Position numbers and translations under genes: made by a program. From JAJZAM01 sp027391075 (GTDB lineage Bacteria > Actinomycetota > Acidimicrobiia > Acidimicrobiales > Palsa-688), in NCBI GenBank assembly GCA_027391075.1, contig DAHYHI010000126.1, forward strand, positions 1 through 64,000: DNA of 64,000 bases, read 5' to 3'. A model generated the notes under the pieces. The model made no database searches, was not told the DNA's origin, and saw only the letters and a program-made list of their open reading frames with translations. Position 1 is the first letter of the stretch. Each line of letters opens with the position of its first letter. Below, piece after piece: positions 26,181-34,141 of this stretch.

Positions 26181-28312
26181 GTAGCGGTCTCCGACTCAGG
26201 GCTTCTCCTGCCTGATCGGGTCAAGGCGAGCTCTTGCATCTTGTTCTGGGCGTTGAAGGTACCTTCGCGGGACGGCGCTCGCCAACGGCCGTCGGGTTGC
26301 AGCGACCATGAGCGGGCGTCGTCGGCCAGGTCGATCTCGAGAATCTCCCACAGCCGTGCTCTCAACTCGGCGGACTCCACTCCCACGATGGCCTCCACGC
26401 GCCTGTCCAAGTTGCGTTCCATCATGTCAGCTGAACCGATGTAGAACTCGCCAGGGCCGTCGTCCTCGCCGGCCGAGAACCAATAGACCCTGGAATGCTC
26501 CAACCAGCGCCCCACGATGCTCGACACGGAGATGTTCTCCGACAGGCCCGGCAATCCTGGCCGGAGGCAACAGATAGCCCGAACCAGCAGTTCCACTCGC
26601 ACTCCCGCCGACGACGCCCGGTATAAGGCGTCGATGATGTCAGGGTCGACCAGGTTATTGAGCTTCCATATGATCCGACCGCGAGGGCCGAGGGAGGTCT
26701 CGCGTTCTATCAGCTCCACCATCCGCCGTCTGAGTGACGTCGGAGCGACCAGAAGCTTGCGGTACTCCTCCCGACGGCTGTAGCCGGTCAGATAGTTGAA
26801 AAGGTCAGTCAGATCGGCGCCTATGTCGCGATCCGCCGTAAGAATGCCTATGTCCTCGTAGCTCCTGGCTGTCGTAGCGTTGTAGTTCCCCGTCCCAATG
26901 TGACAGAAGCGGGTAATGCCGTCTCCTTCTTGACGGACCACCAAGGACAGCTTCGCGTGGGTCTTCAATCCGACGAGCCCATAGACCACATGAACCCCGG
27001 CCTGCTCGAGAGCCCTTGCGAAGCCGATGTTCGCTGCTTCGTCCCCGCGAGCCTTTAGCTCTACTATCGCCGCCACCTGCTTGCCTCGCTCGGCGGCTCG
27101 TATCAGCGATCTCACGATCGCCGAATCCCCTGATGTCCGGTACAGCGTCTGCTTGATCGCCAGCACGTCGGGGTCGGCGGCTGCTTGGGCGACGAACTCC
27201 TCCACCGAGTCCGAGAAGCTGTCATAGGGGTGCTGGATGAGAATGTCAGACCGCCGGATCGCCGAAAACACGTTGGCTACACCGCCGCCGCTGGCCACCA
27301 GCCGAGCCGGGGTCACCGGCGTGAACTGTTCGTCTTTCAGATCAGGCCTGGCGAGACCATAAAGCTGCCACATGGAAGCGAGGTTTAGGGGCCCCCAAGC
27401 TTCGTAGACGTCGTCGTCTTGAAGGTCAAGCTCCCGCACGAGCAGGGCACGAACCTCGTCGGTCATGGTCTCGTCGACCTCGAGGCGCACTGCCCTCCCG
27501 AAGCGCCTCCGACGCAGCTCCATCTCGACCGCCAACAGGAGGTCGTCCGCCTCCTCCTCTTCGAGAGTGAGGTCCGCGTTGCGAGTTACACGGAAGGCAT
27601 GGAAACTTTCGATGGTCATGCTCGGGAACAAGGTTGCGAGGTTCGCTGCGATCACCTGCTCTATGCACACGAACCGCTGGCCTCCCGGCAAGCCCAGCAG
27701 CCCAGGAAGAAGTGGCGGGACTTTCACCCTTGCGAAACGCCGAGCCTGCGTCTGCGGGTCGCGCACGATTACCGCCAAGTTGAGAGACAAGTTCGAGATG
27801 TACGGGAAGGGGTGCCCCGGGTCGACCGCAAGTGGAGTGAGGACTGGAAATATGCGTTCGGCGAACACGTCGCGGGTCCAAACCTTGTCCGTATCCGAAA
27901 GCGAAGCCCACTCCTGGATCGTGACACCGTGATCTGCAAGCTGCCCCAAAAGGTGCCTTAGGACTGCAACCCTCCGTTCGAGGAGCTCAGCGGAGACGCT
28001 GCGAATAGCTTGGAGTTGCGCATCGACGGGCAGCCCGTCGGGGGCTGTGCCGATTCCCGCAGCGAGCTGGTCTTTCAGGCCTGCCACGCGAACCTGGAAG
28101 AACTCGTCCATGTTGGACGCGAAGATGGCAAGGAACTTCACGCGTTCGAGAAGCTTGAGATCTTCCCGCTCGGTCATCGCCAACACCCGCTCGTTGAAGT
28201 CGAGGTTTGACAACTCGCGGTTGAAGAAGCGGTCTCCCCTCCACCTGAGAGCCTTGTGATCGCCCTCGACAGCACGAGCGAAGCTGGGAGCCGGCGACCC
28301 GGGCGAGATCAT
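26177..28312 (-). CDS. ppk: Polyphosphate kinase 1
   Basis: A 711-residue PPK1, which reversibly polymerises the terminal phosphate of ATP into inorganic polyphosphate. All parts are visible: the N-terminal FFNRELSNLDFNERVL helix bundle, the middle PHPFPYISNLSLNLAV segment, the phosphohistidine region THAKLSLVVR, the RFCHIGTGNYN...EDIGILTAD block and the C-terminal YIGSADMMERNLDRRVEAI. Its length matches the family. It lies between a small protein gene 4 bases upstream and the overlapping Nudix gene, downstream of leuA. No ppx exopolyphosphatase is found here. Confidence 0.97.
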   Translation of the reverse strand: MISPGSPAPSFARAVEGDHKALRWRGDRFFNRELSNLDFNERVLAMTEREDLKLLERVKFLAIFASNMDEFFQVRVAGLKDQLAAGIGTAPDGLPVDAQLQAIRSVSAELLERRVAVLRHLLGQLADHGVTIQEWASLSDTDKVWTRDVFAERIFPVLTPLAVDPGHPFPYISNLSLNLAVIVRDPQTQARRFARVKVPPLLPGLLGLPGGQRFVCIEQVIAANLATLFPSMTIESFHAFRVTRNADLTLEEEEADDLLLAVEMELRRRRFGRAVRLEVDETMTDEVRALLVRELDLQDDDVYEAWGPLNLASMWQLYGLARPDLKDEQFTPVTPARLVASGGGVANVFSAIRRSDILIQHPYDSFSDSVEEFVAQAAADPDVLAIKQTLYRTSGDSAIVRSLIRAAERGKQVAAIVELKARGDEAANIGFARALEQAGVHVVYGLVGLKTHAKLSLVVRQEGDGITRFCHIGTGNYNATTARSYEDIGILTADRDIGADLTDLFNYLTGYSRREEYRKLLVAPTSLRRRMVELIERETSLGPRGRIIWKLNNLVDPDIIDALYRASSAGVRVELLVRAICCLRPGLPGLSENISVSSIVGRWLEHSRVYWFSAGEDDGPGEFYIGSADMMERNLDRRVEAIVGVESAELRARLWEILEIDLADDARSWSLQPDGRWRAPSREGTFNAQNKMQELALTRSGRRSPESETAT

Positions 28313-28316
28313 CCGA

Positions 28317-28595
28317 TTACGAGCCGCCCTCTTGATCGGGAAGTCCGAGATCCCACTCCAAAACCAGGTTCTCCCTCTCCGCGTCGCGAACGACCCTCTC
28401 TCGGTTACGGCGAAATTGCGGATCGTGGGGTGGCAGCAAAAGCAGACGTGCCAGAACCCGCTGGCGGAATTCCTCTATCACGGGCCGGTCGCCGAACTCG
28501 GAGTCGACGCGCCAGTGGGGCGCCACGGGCCCGAGGTACACCACTCGGACGTGGCCCCGGGGGGCACTTTGAGACTCTGTTGACATCGTGGACAT
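28317..28595 (-). CDS. Small conserved-looking protein between leuA and ppk
   Basis: About 92 residues. The core GHVRVVYLGPVAPHW...FGDRPVIEEFRQRVLARLLLLPPHDPQFRRNRERVVRDAERENLVLEW looks like a compact folded domain, with hydrophobic and charged residues spaced like helices. I do not recognise a family. ATG codons at 28595 and 28586 are both possible; a TTG lies at 28604. It sits 11 bases after the leuA stop and 4 bases before ppk in the same direction, which supports a real gene in the leuA-ppk-Nudix unit. No function can be assigned. Confidence 0.68.
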   Translation of the reverse strand: MSTMSTESQSAPRGHVRVVYLGPVAPHWRVDSEFGDRPVIEEFRQRVLARLLLLPPHDPQFRRNRERVVRDAERENLVLEWDLGLPDQEGGS

Positions 28596-28606
28596 ATGCG
28601 CCAAGC

Positions 28607-30319
28607 CTACCCGCGGTTGCGATCCCGCAGCCGGTTAGCCGCGCTGATGACCGCCTGGAGAGTGGCATCGAGGATGCTCGAGTGCATGCCAACCCCCCAA
28701 AGGGTCACGCCGTCAGGCCCCCTTGCCGACACGTACGCCGCTGCGCTCGCCTCCGAACCGGAGGTGAGTGCGTGCTCGTGGTAGTCAGTGACCTCGAAGA
28801 CCAAGCCCAGGAGGTCGCGCAAACCGTTGACGAGGGCGTCGACGGGCCCGTTCCCGTCCCCTACGACCGTCTCGTGACGACCGTCGAGGAGCACCTGGGC
28901 GACCACCCGAGTCCCCTTGTTCCCAGATGAGACCTCGCTGGATATGAGGCGAACGTTGGCCTCCTCTGCGAGGTAGTCCGAGCTGAAGGCCTCCCACAGA
29001 GCGGCTGGCTTTATCTCGGTCCCTGTAGCCTCGGTTATCGCCTGCACACGCTTGGAAAACTCCACCTGCAGTCCTCTTGGAAGGTCGAGGTTGTGTTCGA
29101 AGTCCATCAGGTAGGCGACCCCACCCTTCCCCGACTGGCTGTTGACCCTGATGATCGCCTCGTAGGTCCTCCCGACGTGCTTTGGGTCTATCGGAAGGTA
29201 AGGAACCTCCCAACGTCGGTAGGGGTCTGCGAGCGCGTCCATCCCCTTCTTGATCGCATCTTGGTGAGAACCCGAGAAGGCCGTGTACACGAGGTCACCT
29301 GCGTAGGGGTGACGAGGGTGGACAGGCAGCCGGTTGCAGTGCTCGGCGACTTGGCGAAGGTGGTCGATATCGTGAAGGTCCAGCTTCGGGTCGATCCCCT
29401 CGGTCATCAGGTTGAGAGCCAACGTGACGACGTCCACGTTGCCGGTACGTTCCCCATTGCCGAAGAGGGTGCCCTCCACTCTGTCGGCCCCTGCGAGCTG
29501 AGCGAGCTCCGCTGCGGCGACAGCCGTCCCGCGATCGTTGTGAGGGTGAACGCTGAGCACGACCGCCTCCCTGTTGGGAAGGTTACGATGCATGTACTCG
29601 ATAACGTCTGCGTAGGTGTTCGGCCCGAACATCTCTACGGTGTTCGGAAGGTTGATGATCAACTTGTCATCCACGCTCGGGGTGATCACGTCCATGACCG
29701 CCGAGCAGATCTCCACTGCGAAGTCCGGCTCTGTCCCCGTGAAGCTCTCAGGAGAATACTCGTAGCTGACTCGGGTGCTACCCACTGAGGATTCGAACTT
29801 CTTGACCAACCGGGCAGCGTTGGTTGCAATGTCGACTATCCCCGGCTTGTCTAGACCGAAGACGACTCTGCGTTGTAGAACCGATGTCGAGTTGTAGAAG
29901 TGGACGATCGCGTGGCGGGCACCGTCTATGGCTTCGAAAGTCCTCTCGATAAGCTCCGGCCGGCACTGCACCAGCACCTGGATGACCACGTCGTCAGGAA
30001 TTCGATCCTCGTCGATGATCTGGCGTATGAAGTCGAAGTCAGGCTGGCTGGCGGCGGGGAAACCCACTTCGATCTCCTTGAACCCCATGCCTACGAGCGT
30101 CTCGAAGAACCGGAGCTTGCGAGCAGGGTCCATTGGGTCGATCAGAGCCTGGTTCCCGTCGCGAAGATCGACGCTGCACCACGCTGGCGCTGTTTCGAGG
30201 TGCTTCTCGGGCCAGGTTCGCACGAAGTCAGCGACCCCTTGGAGCGGCCTGAAAGGCTCGTAGAGCGCAAATGGCATCTCGCATGGGGTCGGGTACTTGT
30301 AGGCGGTCATCTGTAGCAC
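28607..30319 (-). CDS. leuA: 2-isopropylmalate synthase
   Basis: A 570-residue LeuA, the first committed enzyme of leucine biosynthesis, condensing acetyl-CoA with 2-oxoisovalerate. The HMGL-like barrel shows the WCSVDLRDGNQAL start motif, and VSVHPHNDRGTAVA holds metal-binding residues. The C-terminal regulatory domain, where leucine binds in the family, is complete. The length and the N-terminal YPTPCEMPF...PLQG fit the long actinobacterial type. Upstream there is a leader peptide with a Leu run and an attenuator terminator, so transcription is probably controlled by charged tRNA-Leu. Confidence 0.97.
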   Translation of the reverse strand: MLQMTAYKYPTPCEMPFALYEPFRPLQGVADFVRTWPEKHLETAPAWCSVDLRDGNQALIDPMDPARKLRFFETLVGMGFKEIEVGFPAASQPDFDFIRQIIDEDRIPDDVVIQVLVQCRPELIERTFEAIDGARHAIVHFYNSTSVLQRRVVFGLDKPGIVDIATNAARLVKKFESSVGSTRVSYEYSPESFTGTEPDFAVEICSAVMDVITPSVDDKLIINLPNTVEMFGPNTYADVIEYMHRNLPNREAVVLSVHPHNDRGTAVAAAELAQLAGADRVEGTLFGNGERTGNVDVVTLALNLMTEGIDPKLDLHDIDHLRQVAEHCNRLPVHPRHPYAGDLVYTAFSGSHQDAIKKGMDALADPYRRWEVPYLPIDPKHVGRTYEAIIRVNSQSGKGGVAYLMDFEHNLDLPRGLQVEFSKRVQAITEATGTEIKPAALWEAFSSDYLAEEANVRLISSEVSSGNKGTRVVAQVLLDGRHETVVGDGNGPVDALVNGLRDLLGLVFEVTDYHEHALTSGSEASAAAYVSARGPDGVTLWGVGMHSSILDATLQAVISAANRLRDRNRG

Positions 30320-30371
30320 CTCACTGGACTGTCTTGGAAGAAAAGGAGACGAAAAGCGGTGTTACCCGAGA

Positions 30372-30476
30372 ACATTTCCTTACGCACAGCCCTGAGGAAA
30401 TGTCGGCGGGAATTGAAAAACCTCCTGGCCGTGACGGCACAGGAGGTTAAGGCGAGCCCCTAGATAGGAGCTCGCC
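30372..30476 (-). promoter_or_regulatory. Leucine attenuator, leuA leader RNA
   Basis: On the minus strand three hairpins follow one another. The first (30476-30451) has a 10-base-pair stem GGCGAGCTCC with one G-U pair; it begins at the last base of the leader-peptide stop codon. The second (30448-30416) has a 9-base-pair stem AACCTCCTG and ends in five T. The third (30403-30372) has a 9-base-pair stem ACATTTCCT. The arrangement fits ribosome-mediated attenuation, with stalling at the Leu codons altering which hairpin forms. Which pairing acts as antiterminator cannot be settled by eye. Confidence 0.7.
30416..30448 (-). terminator. Attenuator terminator of leuA
   Basis: A 9-base-pair stem (AACCTCCTG with CAGGAGGTT) extended by an inner TGCCG/CGGC pairing, followed on the minus strand by TTTTT. 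It lies 97 bases upstream of the leuA start. A strong intrinsic terminator placed before a biosynthetic gene only makes sense as a conditional one. Confidence 0.75.
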
Positions 30477-30535
30477 TATGGGAGAAGAAGTCGCCGGCTA
30501 GCGCAACAACCCACCAAGTTTGACACGAACTTCAT
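30476..30535 (-). CDS. leuL: Leucine leader peptide
   Basis: A 19-residue open frame, MKFVSNLVGCCASRRLLLP, with consecutive codons CTT CTT CTC for leucine just before Pro and the TAG stop. The stop codon is the first part of the attenuator hairpin. The combination of a short peptide, a run of the regulated amino acid and a downstream terminator is the standard layout of leucine attenuators. No Shine-Dalgarno sequence precedes the ATG. TACAAT overlaps the ATG, and if it is a -10 box the transcript would start near the GTG of codon 4, giving a leaderless 16-residue peptide. Confidence 0.7.
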   Translation of the reverse strand: MKFVSNLVGCCASRRLLLP

Positions 30536-30549
30536 TGTAACAGGTGCGG

Positions 30550-31428
30550 TTACCAGCGGGTGACGGTCGCCTGTGAACTGCTAGTGATCGCCAAGGACTC
30601 CTCGGGGCGCTCGTAGACGGACTGCACCGCCACTCGGCCCGGCCCCCAAAGCCGCAACCACACCTGCCGGTATGAGTATCCAGACCTCCACGCCGACCCG
30701 GCAGCGTTTGGGTACTCGAGATGCAGCGCCATCCCCACCGACGCATCCTTATAGAGAAGGGATGTCGGCTGGATGCATATCGGTTGATTAGGAGCTAGGT
30801 CGCGGATGAACACGTTGCCGGGCGCGTGCAACAGCAGCAGGCCGTTGCCAGAAGCCGAGCTGAAACTGTCTACGTTGTAGCCGATCGGATAGTGATATTC
30901 CTGCTGGTTGCCTGACGACGTCGTGTACCAGATTCCCGACTGACGCCAGCTGTAGTTCACGTTCGAGGTGGCGGCAAAGAACCTGTGCTCCCGTACGAAG
31001 ATCTCCTGACCCTGCCGGAGGGGTATCGCTACCACCTCTCCCGGGGCGTCCTCCGACAGGGCGATGTGCCCTGGGCCCTGGGCACTGAGCATCACGAGCG
31101 GGAGGCCCGCCATGACACGGTTCCACCCACCGGCCATCGGCATCGCCTCCATAGTCACGCCTGGGTCGGCCCAAAGCACGCTGTGGTGCGAGAAGAAAAT
31201 CCCGTCCTTATCTCCCAAGCCGAAGTCCGCCACCGGCACGGTGGTACCTTCGATCTGGCAAGTGGATCGACCGAAGTTGATCTTTGCCATGTCCCGAACC
31301 GGGGGCTGCTCCTCCCACCCGGAGTCACTGGTGACATCCCGAACGTCGAGCGGGGCCCCGCAGCTTGGACAACTCGTGCCGGTGGGGTCGCTGGAAGTCC
31401 TGCAGAAACGACAGACGTACGGTGCCAT
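30550..31428 (-). CDS. AIM24-family protein with zinc ribbon (paralogue 1)
   Basis: A 292-residue protein. Residues 5-26 form a zinc ribbon (CRFCRT...CPSCGAPLD), followed by an AIM24/TIGR00266-type beta-sandwich (FGRSTCQIEG, GDKDGIFFSHHSVLWAD, AQGPGHIALSEDAPGEVVAIPL, GNGLLLLHAPGNVFIRDL). The AIM24 family includes a mitochondrial inner-membrane protein and bacterial proteins of unknown function. It lies 29 bases after a paralogue in the same direction; they share the phrase SDSGW right after the ribbon. The C-terminus is Ser/Thr-rich. It ends about 15 bases before the leader peptide of leuA. Confidence 0.85.
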   Translation of the reverse strand: MAPYVCRFCRTSSDPTGTSCPSCGAPLDVRDVTSDSGWEEQPPVRDMAKINFGRSTCQIEGTTVPVADFGLGDKDGIFFSHHSVLWADPGVTMEAMPMAGGWNRVMAGLPLVMLSAQGPGHIALSEDAPGEVVAIPLRQGQEIFVREHRFFAATSNVNYSWRQSGIWYTTSSGNQQEYHYPIGYNVDSFSSASGNGLLLLHAPGNVFIRDLAPNQPICIQPTSLLYKDASVGMALHLEYPNAAGSAWRSGYSYRQVWLRLWGPGRVAVQSVYERPEESLAITSSSQATVTRW

Positions 31429-31457
31429 CAGATGCGCCTCCTCGACATGGCGGAAAG

Positions 31458-32264
31458 CTACTCGGCGCCAGCGTGGACGTACATGGACTGGATGCCGACC
31501 CGACCTGGCCCCGTCATCTCCGCCATGTACATCCCGTGGCGCATCATTCCGGTTCGGACCTTCTGCTGGACGGTATTCATCGTTACAGACGAGTCTTTGT
31601 ACAAGAAGCCGCCGGGCTCGACGAGGATCTTCTCCCCAGCCTTTAAGGTTCGTTCGAAGACGTTGCCGTATCCGTGCAAAAGCAGGATGCCCTGCTCACC
31701 TGAAGTGACAAAGCGGTCCATGTACATGCCCTCCCCGTGGAGGACGTTGGTCATTCCCTGGATCCTTACGAAGCTGTAGCTGATCGAATGCGAGGCTACG
31801 AGGAAGGCGTGTTCTCGGACGTCGAGCTCCATGCTTGGGTGCATCGGGAGCACTACGACTTCACCGGAAGCGTCGCGTGAAAAGGCGACCCTGCCGGGTC
31901 CGTGAGCGACGGAGATCACATGCGGCATACCGCCGAGCATGCGCTTGATCCCTCCGCCAGTGTTCATCGCTGAAAGCGGAGTGGACTCGTCTTTCCAAAG
32001 CAGCACGTGATGTTCGAAGAAGACCGAGTCTCCGCTGGCGAGGTTCACCTCCGCCACCGGGACGAGCTCGCCTTCGACCTGGCAGGTGCTGGAGGAGAAG
32101 CGAAACTCTGTCATATCCCGCAAACGCGGGGCTTCTTTCCAGCCGGAGTCGCTGACCACGTTCCGGGCGTCTAGGGGCGCCCCACAGGTCGAGCAGGTAG
32201 TCCTACCCGTATCGTTCTGCGACTTGCACCACTGACACTCGATGCGCTCCATGAGCGCGAGCAT
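31458..32264 (-). CDS. AIM24-family protein with zinc ribbon (paralogue 2)
   Basis: A 268-residue protein with the same layout as its neighbour: N-terminal ribbon CQWCKSQ...CSTCGAPLD, a VSDSGW linker, then the AIM24 beta-sandwich (SSTCQVEGELVPVAEVNLASGDSVFFEHHVLLWKD, AHGPGRVAFSRDASGEVVVLP, GILLLHGYGNVFERTL). It is probably a tandem duplicate that has diverged; only the fold and the motifs are shared. ATG at 32264 or 32252 can be the start, neither with a clear ribosome site. It is divergent from whiB 1 across about 110 bases. Function unknown. Confidence 0.85.
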   Translation of the reverse strand: MLALMERIECQWCKSQNDTGRTTCSTCGAPLDARNVVSDSGWKEAPRLRDMTEFRFSSSTCQVEGELVPVAEVNLASGDSVFFEHHVLLWKDESTPLSAMNTGGGIKRMLGGMPHVISVAHGPGRVAFSRDASGEVVVLPMHPSMELDVREHAFLVASHSISYSFVRIQGMTNVLHGEGMYMDRFVTSGEQGILLLHGYGNVFERTLKAGEKILVEPGGFLYKDSSVTMNTVQQKVRTGMMRHGMYMAEMTGPGRVGIQSMYVHAGAE

Positions 32265-32373
32265 AACACCAGTGTTCGATTCGGCTGGGCTGCTACGAGT
32301 ATGTGACTACTTTCTCATAGGTTTCTTAGCTTGTGCGACCATACTCGTTATCACCCGTACGAGGAGGGCCTTT

Positions 32374-32616
32374 GTGGACACTAACTGGATGGTTGAAGGA
32401 AAATGTCGCGACTTTCCCCCTGAGACCTTCTTCCCCAGCGACGGTGTTGGCGTAGAGGTGGCACGCAAGATCTGCGCAGACTGCACTGTGAAGTCCCCGT
32501 GCTTGGAATACGCCTTGGTCAATAGGATCGAGCACGGCGTCTGGGGCGGAGCTTCAGAGAGGGAGCGGCGACGCATAGCCCGTCAGAGGCGGGGCCTGCA
32601 TCGCATCGGAGCCTAG
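32374..32616 (+). CDS. WhiB-family regulator (1)
   Basis: An 80-residue WhiB-like protein, an actinobacterial iron-sulfur transcription regulator. Four cysteines for a [4Fe-4S] cluster are present: one in GKCRDFP, then C-x2-C-x5-C in ICADCTVKSPCLEYAL. The GVWGG turn is followed by the basic RERRRIARQRR segment that touches DNA and sigma factor. The frame is open upstream to 32242, but the GTG at 32374 has GAGGAGGG close upstream and starts the standard WhiB sequence, so I place it there. It is divergent from the AIM24 pair. Confidence 0.93.
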   Translation: MDTNWMVEGKCRDFPPETFFPSDGVGVEVARKICADCTVKSPCLEYALVNRIEHGVWGGASERERRRIARQRRGLHRIGA

Positions 32617-32724
32617 CTCTTAAGTTCAGACCCGCTCTCGGTCGAGCTAGTCCCGCCCAATGGCGTATTAGGTCTGGCCTGCCAATCCGAGGGAGTGGCT
32701 AGCCGTCCGAATTTGGTATCGATA

Positions 32725-32760
32725 CGGGCAGTTGCCGGCTGCCAGATGATGGACTGCCCG
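32725..32760. terminator. Hairpin between converging whiB and tatA-like genes
   Basis: An 8-base-pair stem (CGGGCAGT with ACTGCCCG) around a 20-base loop. It lies 20 bases beyond the tatA-like stop on the minus strand and about 110 bases after the whiB stop. No T-run follows in either direction. It is a plausible but unproven terminator. Confidence 0.4.
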
Positions 32761-32780
32761 GCGGGAGTTGGAGCTACTCG

Positions 32781-33149
32781 TTAGTTGCCGCTGGACTCGC
32801 GTCGGATCCGATCCTCATGGGCCTTGAGCAGCTCGTCGAGCTGCGCTGGCGTCAAAGTCAGAGCTGCCTCTCCTGCAGCGCTTGGAGCGGCTTGCGCCTG
32901 CGAGGACTGCACCACGGGGGGAGCTTGGACTACAGGGGGAGCTGTGGATGAGATAACTCCGGCCGCCGGAGGCAGCCCGCTAGAGTTTGCTCGCGCCTCG
33001 TCTTCGGCTTCGCTCTGGGCCTTTTTGAACTCTCGGCCAGCCAAGCCCACGTTGCGGGCGATCTTAGGAAGCTGCGCTCCCCCCACGAGAACGATCAAGG
33101 CCACGACGATCACTATCAGGCCGTCTCCACCGAACACGTTTGCGATCAT
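32781..33149 (-). CDS. TatA/E-like twin-arginine translocase component
   Basis: About 122 residues from ATG at 33149 (the frame continues upstream to 33200 without support). It begins with a short hydrophobic helix (GLIVIVVALIVLVGG) followed by QLPKIARNVGLAGREFKKA, the amphipathic helix that typifies TatA/TatB, and then a Glu/Ala/Gln-rich tail. TatA pools in the membrane and forms the pore for folded proteins with RR signal peptides. The F-G after the helix in classical TatA is replaced by V-G-G. No tatC is nearby. Confidence 0.78.
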   Translation of the reverse strand: MIANVFGGDGLIVIVVALIVLVGGAQLPKIARNVGLAGREFKKAQSEAEDEARANSSGLPPAAGVISSTAPPVVQAPPVVQSSQAQAAPSAAGEAALTLTPAQLDELLKAHEDRIRRESSGN

Positions 33150-33219
33150 GTAACAACTGTACCCCCGCCACCTTGCTACTTTCGACGGGCATCGGGACAC
33201 TGCGTATGGATTGTCGATA

Positions 33220-34131
33220 ATGGGTCACGAAACCCTCTTCGAATGCGTCGTCAACGTCAGCGAGGGCCGCGACCTCGACGTGGTCGACTACATAGGCCGA
33301 GCGGGCGGAAGGTGCCTCCTAGACGTGCACTCTGATCGATACCACAACCGGTCTGTGTTCACGTTGGCGGGGCCACGTAACCTCTTGGCCGGCGCCGTCC
33401 AGGGCGTTGCGTCAGCCACCTTGAACCGAGTCGATATAACCAAGCACAGCGGAGTCCACCCGCGAATAGGAGCTTTGGACGTCGTCCCTTTTGTCGATCT
33501 CACAGCTGTGTTAGGTCGCGTTGGACAGACCAGTCAGGTCCGCACGTCAGGGTCTACATCTCCGCTCGAACCAGGTAAGACTAGCCCAGAAGCCTGCACA
33601 GAGCGGGACCGCTTCGCGATCTGGGCCGCAGAGAACCTGAGCTTGCCTTGCTTTCTCTACGGCGACGAACGGTCCTTGCCAGAGGTCCGTCGCGGCGCTT
33701 GGAGGGGGTTCATGCCAGACGCGGGTCCGCCCCGTCCACACCCTACGGCCGGAGCGGTGGCGGTAGGGTGCCGGCCTGCTCTGGTTGCATACAACGTGTG
33801 GCTCGCTGATGCGGACCTCGACACTGCCAAAGCGATCGCAGCGTCTCTCAGGTCACCTGAAGTAAAGGCGCTGGGGCTCCAAGTTGGTGAGTCTGCCCAG
33901 GTCTCGTGCAACCTCGTCCGCCCGTTCTTACGGGGCCCAAGCTTCGTCTATGACGCCGTGGCCACTCTGGCGCCTGTGTCGAGCGCAGAGTTGGTCGGGT
34001 TGATACCTCGCAAAGTCCTGAGAACCCAATCGCGCTCACGATGGCAGGAATTGGACCTCTCGGAGGAGAAGACGATCGAGGCCCGCCTCGAAGAGGCGGG
34101 CCTCGATGGGGGAAGGTTCGAACTGTACTGA
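33220..34131 (+). CDS. Glutamate formimidoyltransferase
   Basis: A 303-residue formiminotransferase domain protein, which moves the formimino group of N-formimino-glutamate to tetrahydrofolate in histidine degradation or uses related substrates. FECVVNVSEGRD at the start, LDVHSDRYHNRSVFTLAG, DITKHSGVHPRIGALDVVPFV and LVAYNVWLADADLDTAKAIA are characteristic. Only the transferase domain is present; the cyclodeaminase domain of the bifunctional enzyme is missing, as in many bacteria. The start is ATG at 33220, with a TTG three codons upstream. Its last codons contain a strong hairpin. Confidence 0.93.
   Translation: MGHETLFECVVNVSEGRDLDVVDYIGRAGGRCLLDVHSDRYHNRSVFTLAGPRNLLAGAVQGVASATLNRVDITKHSGVHPRIGALDVVPFVDLTAVLGRVGQTSQVRTSGSTSPLEPGKTSPEACTERDRFAIWAAENLSLPCFLYGDERSLPEVRRGAWRGFMPDAGPPRPHPTAGAVAVGCRPALVAYNVWLADADLDTAKAIAASLRSPEVKALGLQVGESAQVSCNLVRPFLRGPSFVYDAVATLAPVSSAELVGLIPRKVLRTQSRSRWQELDLSEEKTIEARLEEAGLDGGRFELY
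34075..34107. terminator. 15-bp hairpin inside the 3' end of the formimidoyltransferase gene
   Basis: ATCGAGGCCCGCCTC, a GAA loop, then the perfect complement: 15 base pairs with no mismatch. It is coding sequence (about residues 286-296) ending 22 bases before the stop of the plus-strand gene, and lies 34 bases downstream of the stop of the convergent whiB gene. A stem this perfect in a codon-constrained place suggests selection. A terminator for the leftward whiB transcript is the likeliest use. There is no T-run. Confidence 0.55.
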
Positions 34132-34141
34132 CATCTCAGCA

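Noticed and set aside
28256..28930. A 224-residue plus-strand frame over the leuA/ppk junction
   Set aside because: It crosses three genes of the opposite strand and shows no domain.
29093..29788. A 231-residue plus-strand frame opposite leuA
   Set aside because: It is an antisense shadow of a certain gene, with no recognisable fold.
30372..30476. A T-box riboswitch for leuA
   Set aside because: I see no T-box sequence or specifier loop; a leader peptide with Leu codons explains the region better.
34075..34107. The palindrome read as an IS or attachment site
   Set aside because: It is inside an intact gene with no transposase, no flanking direct repeats and no second copy in the window.
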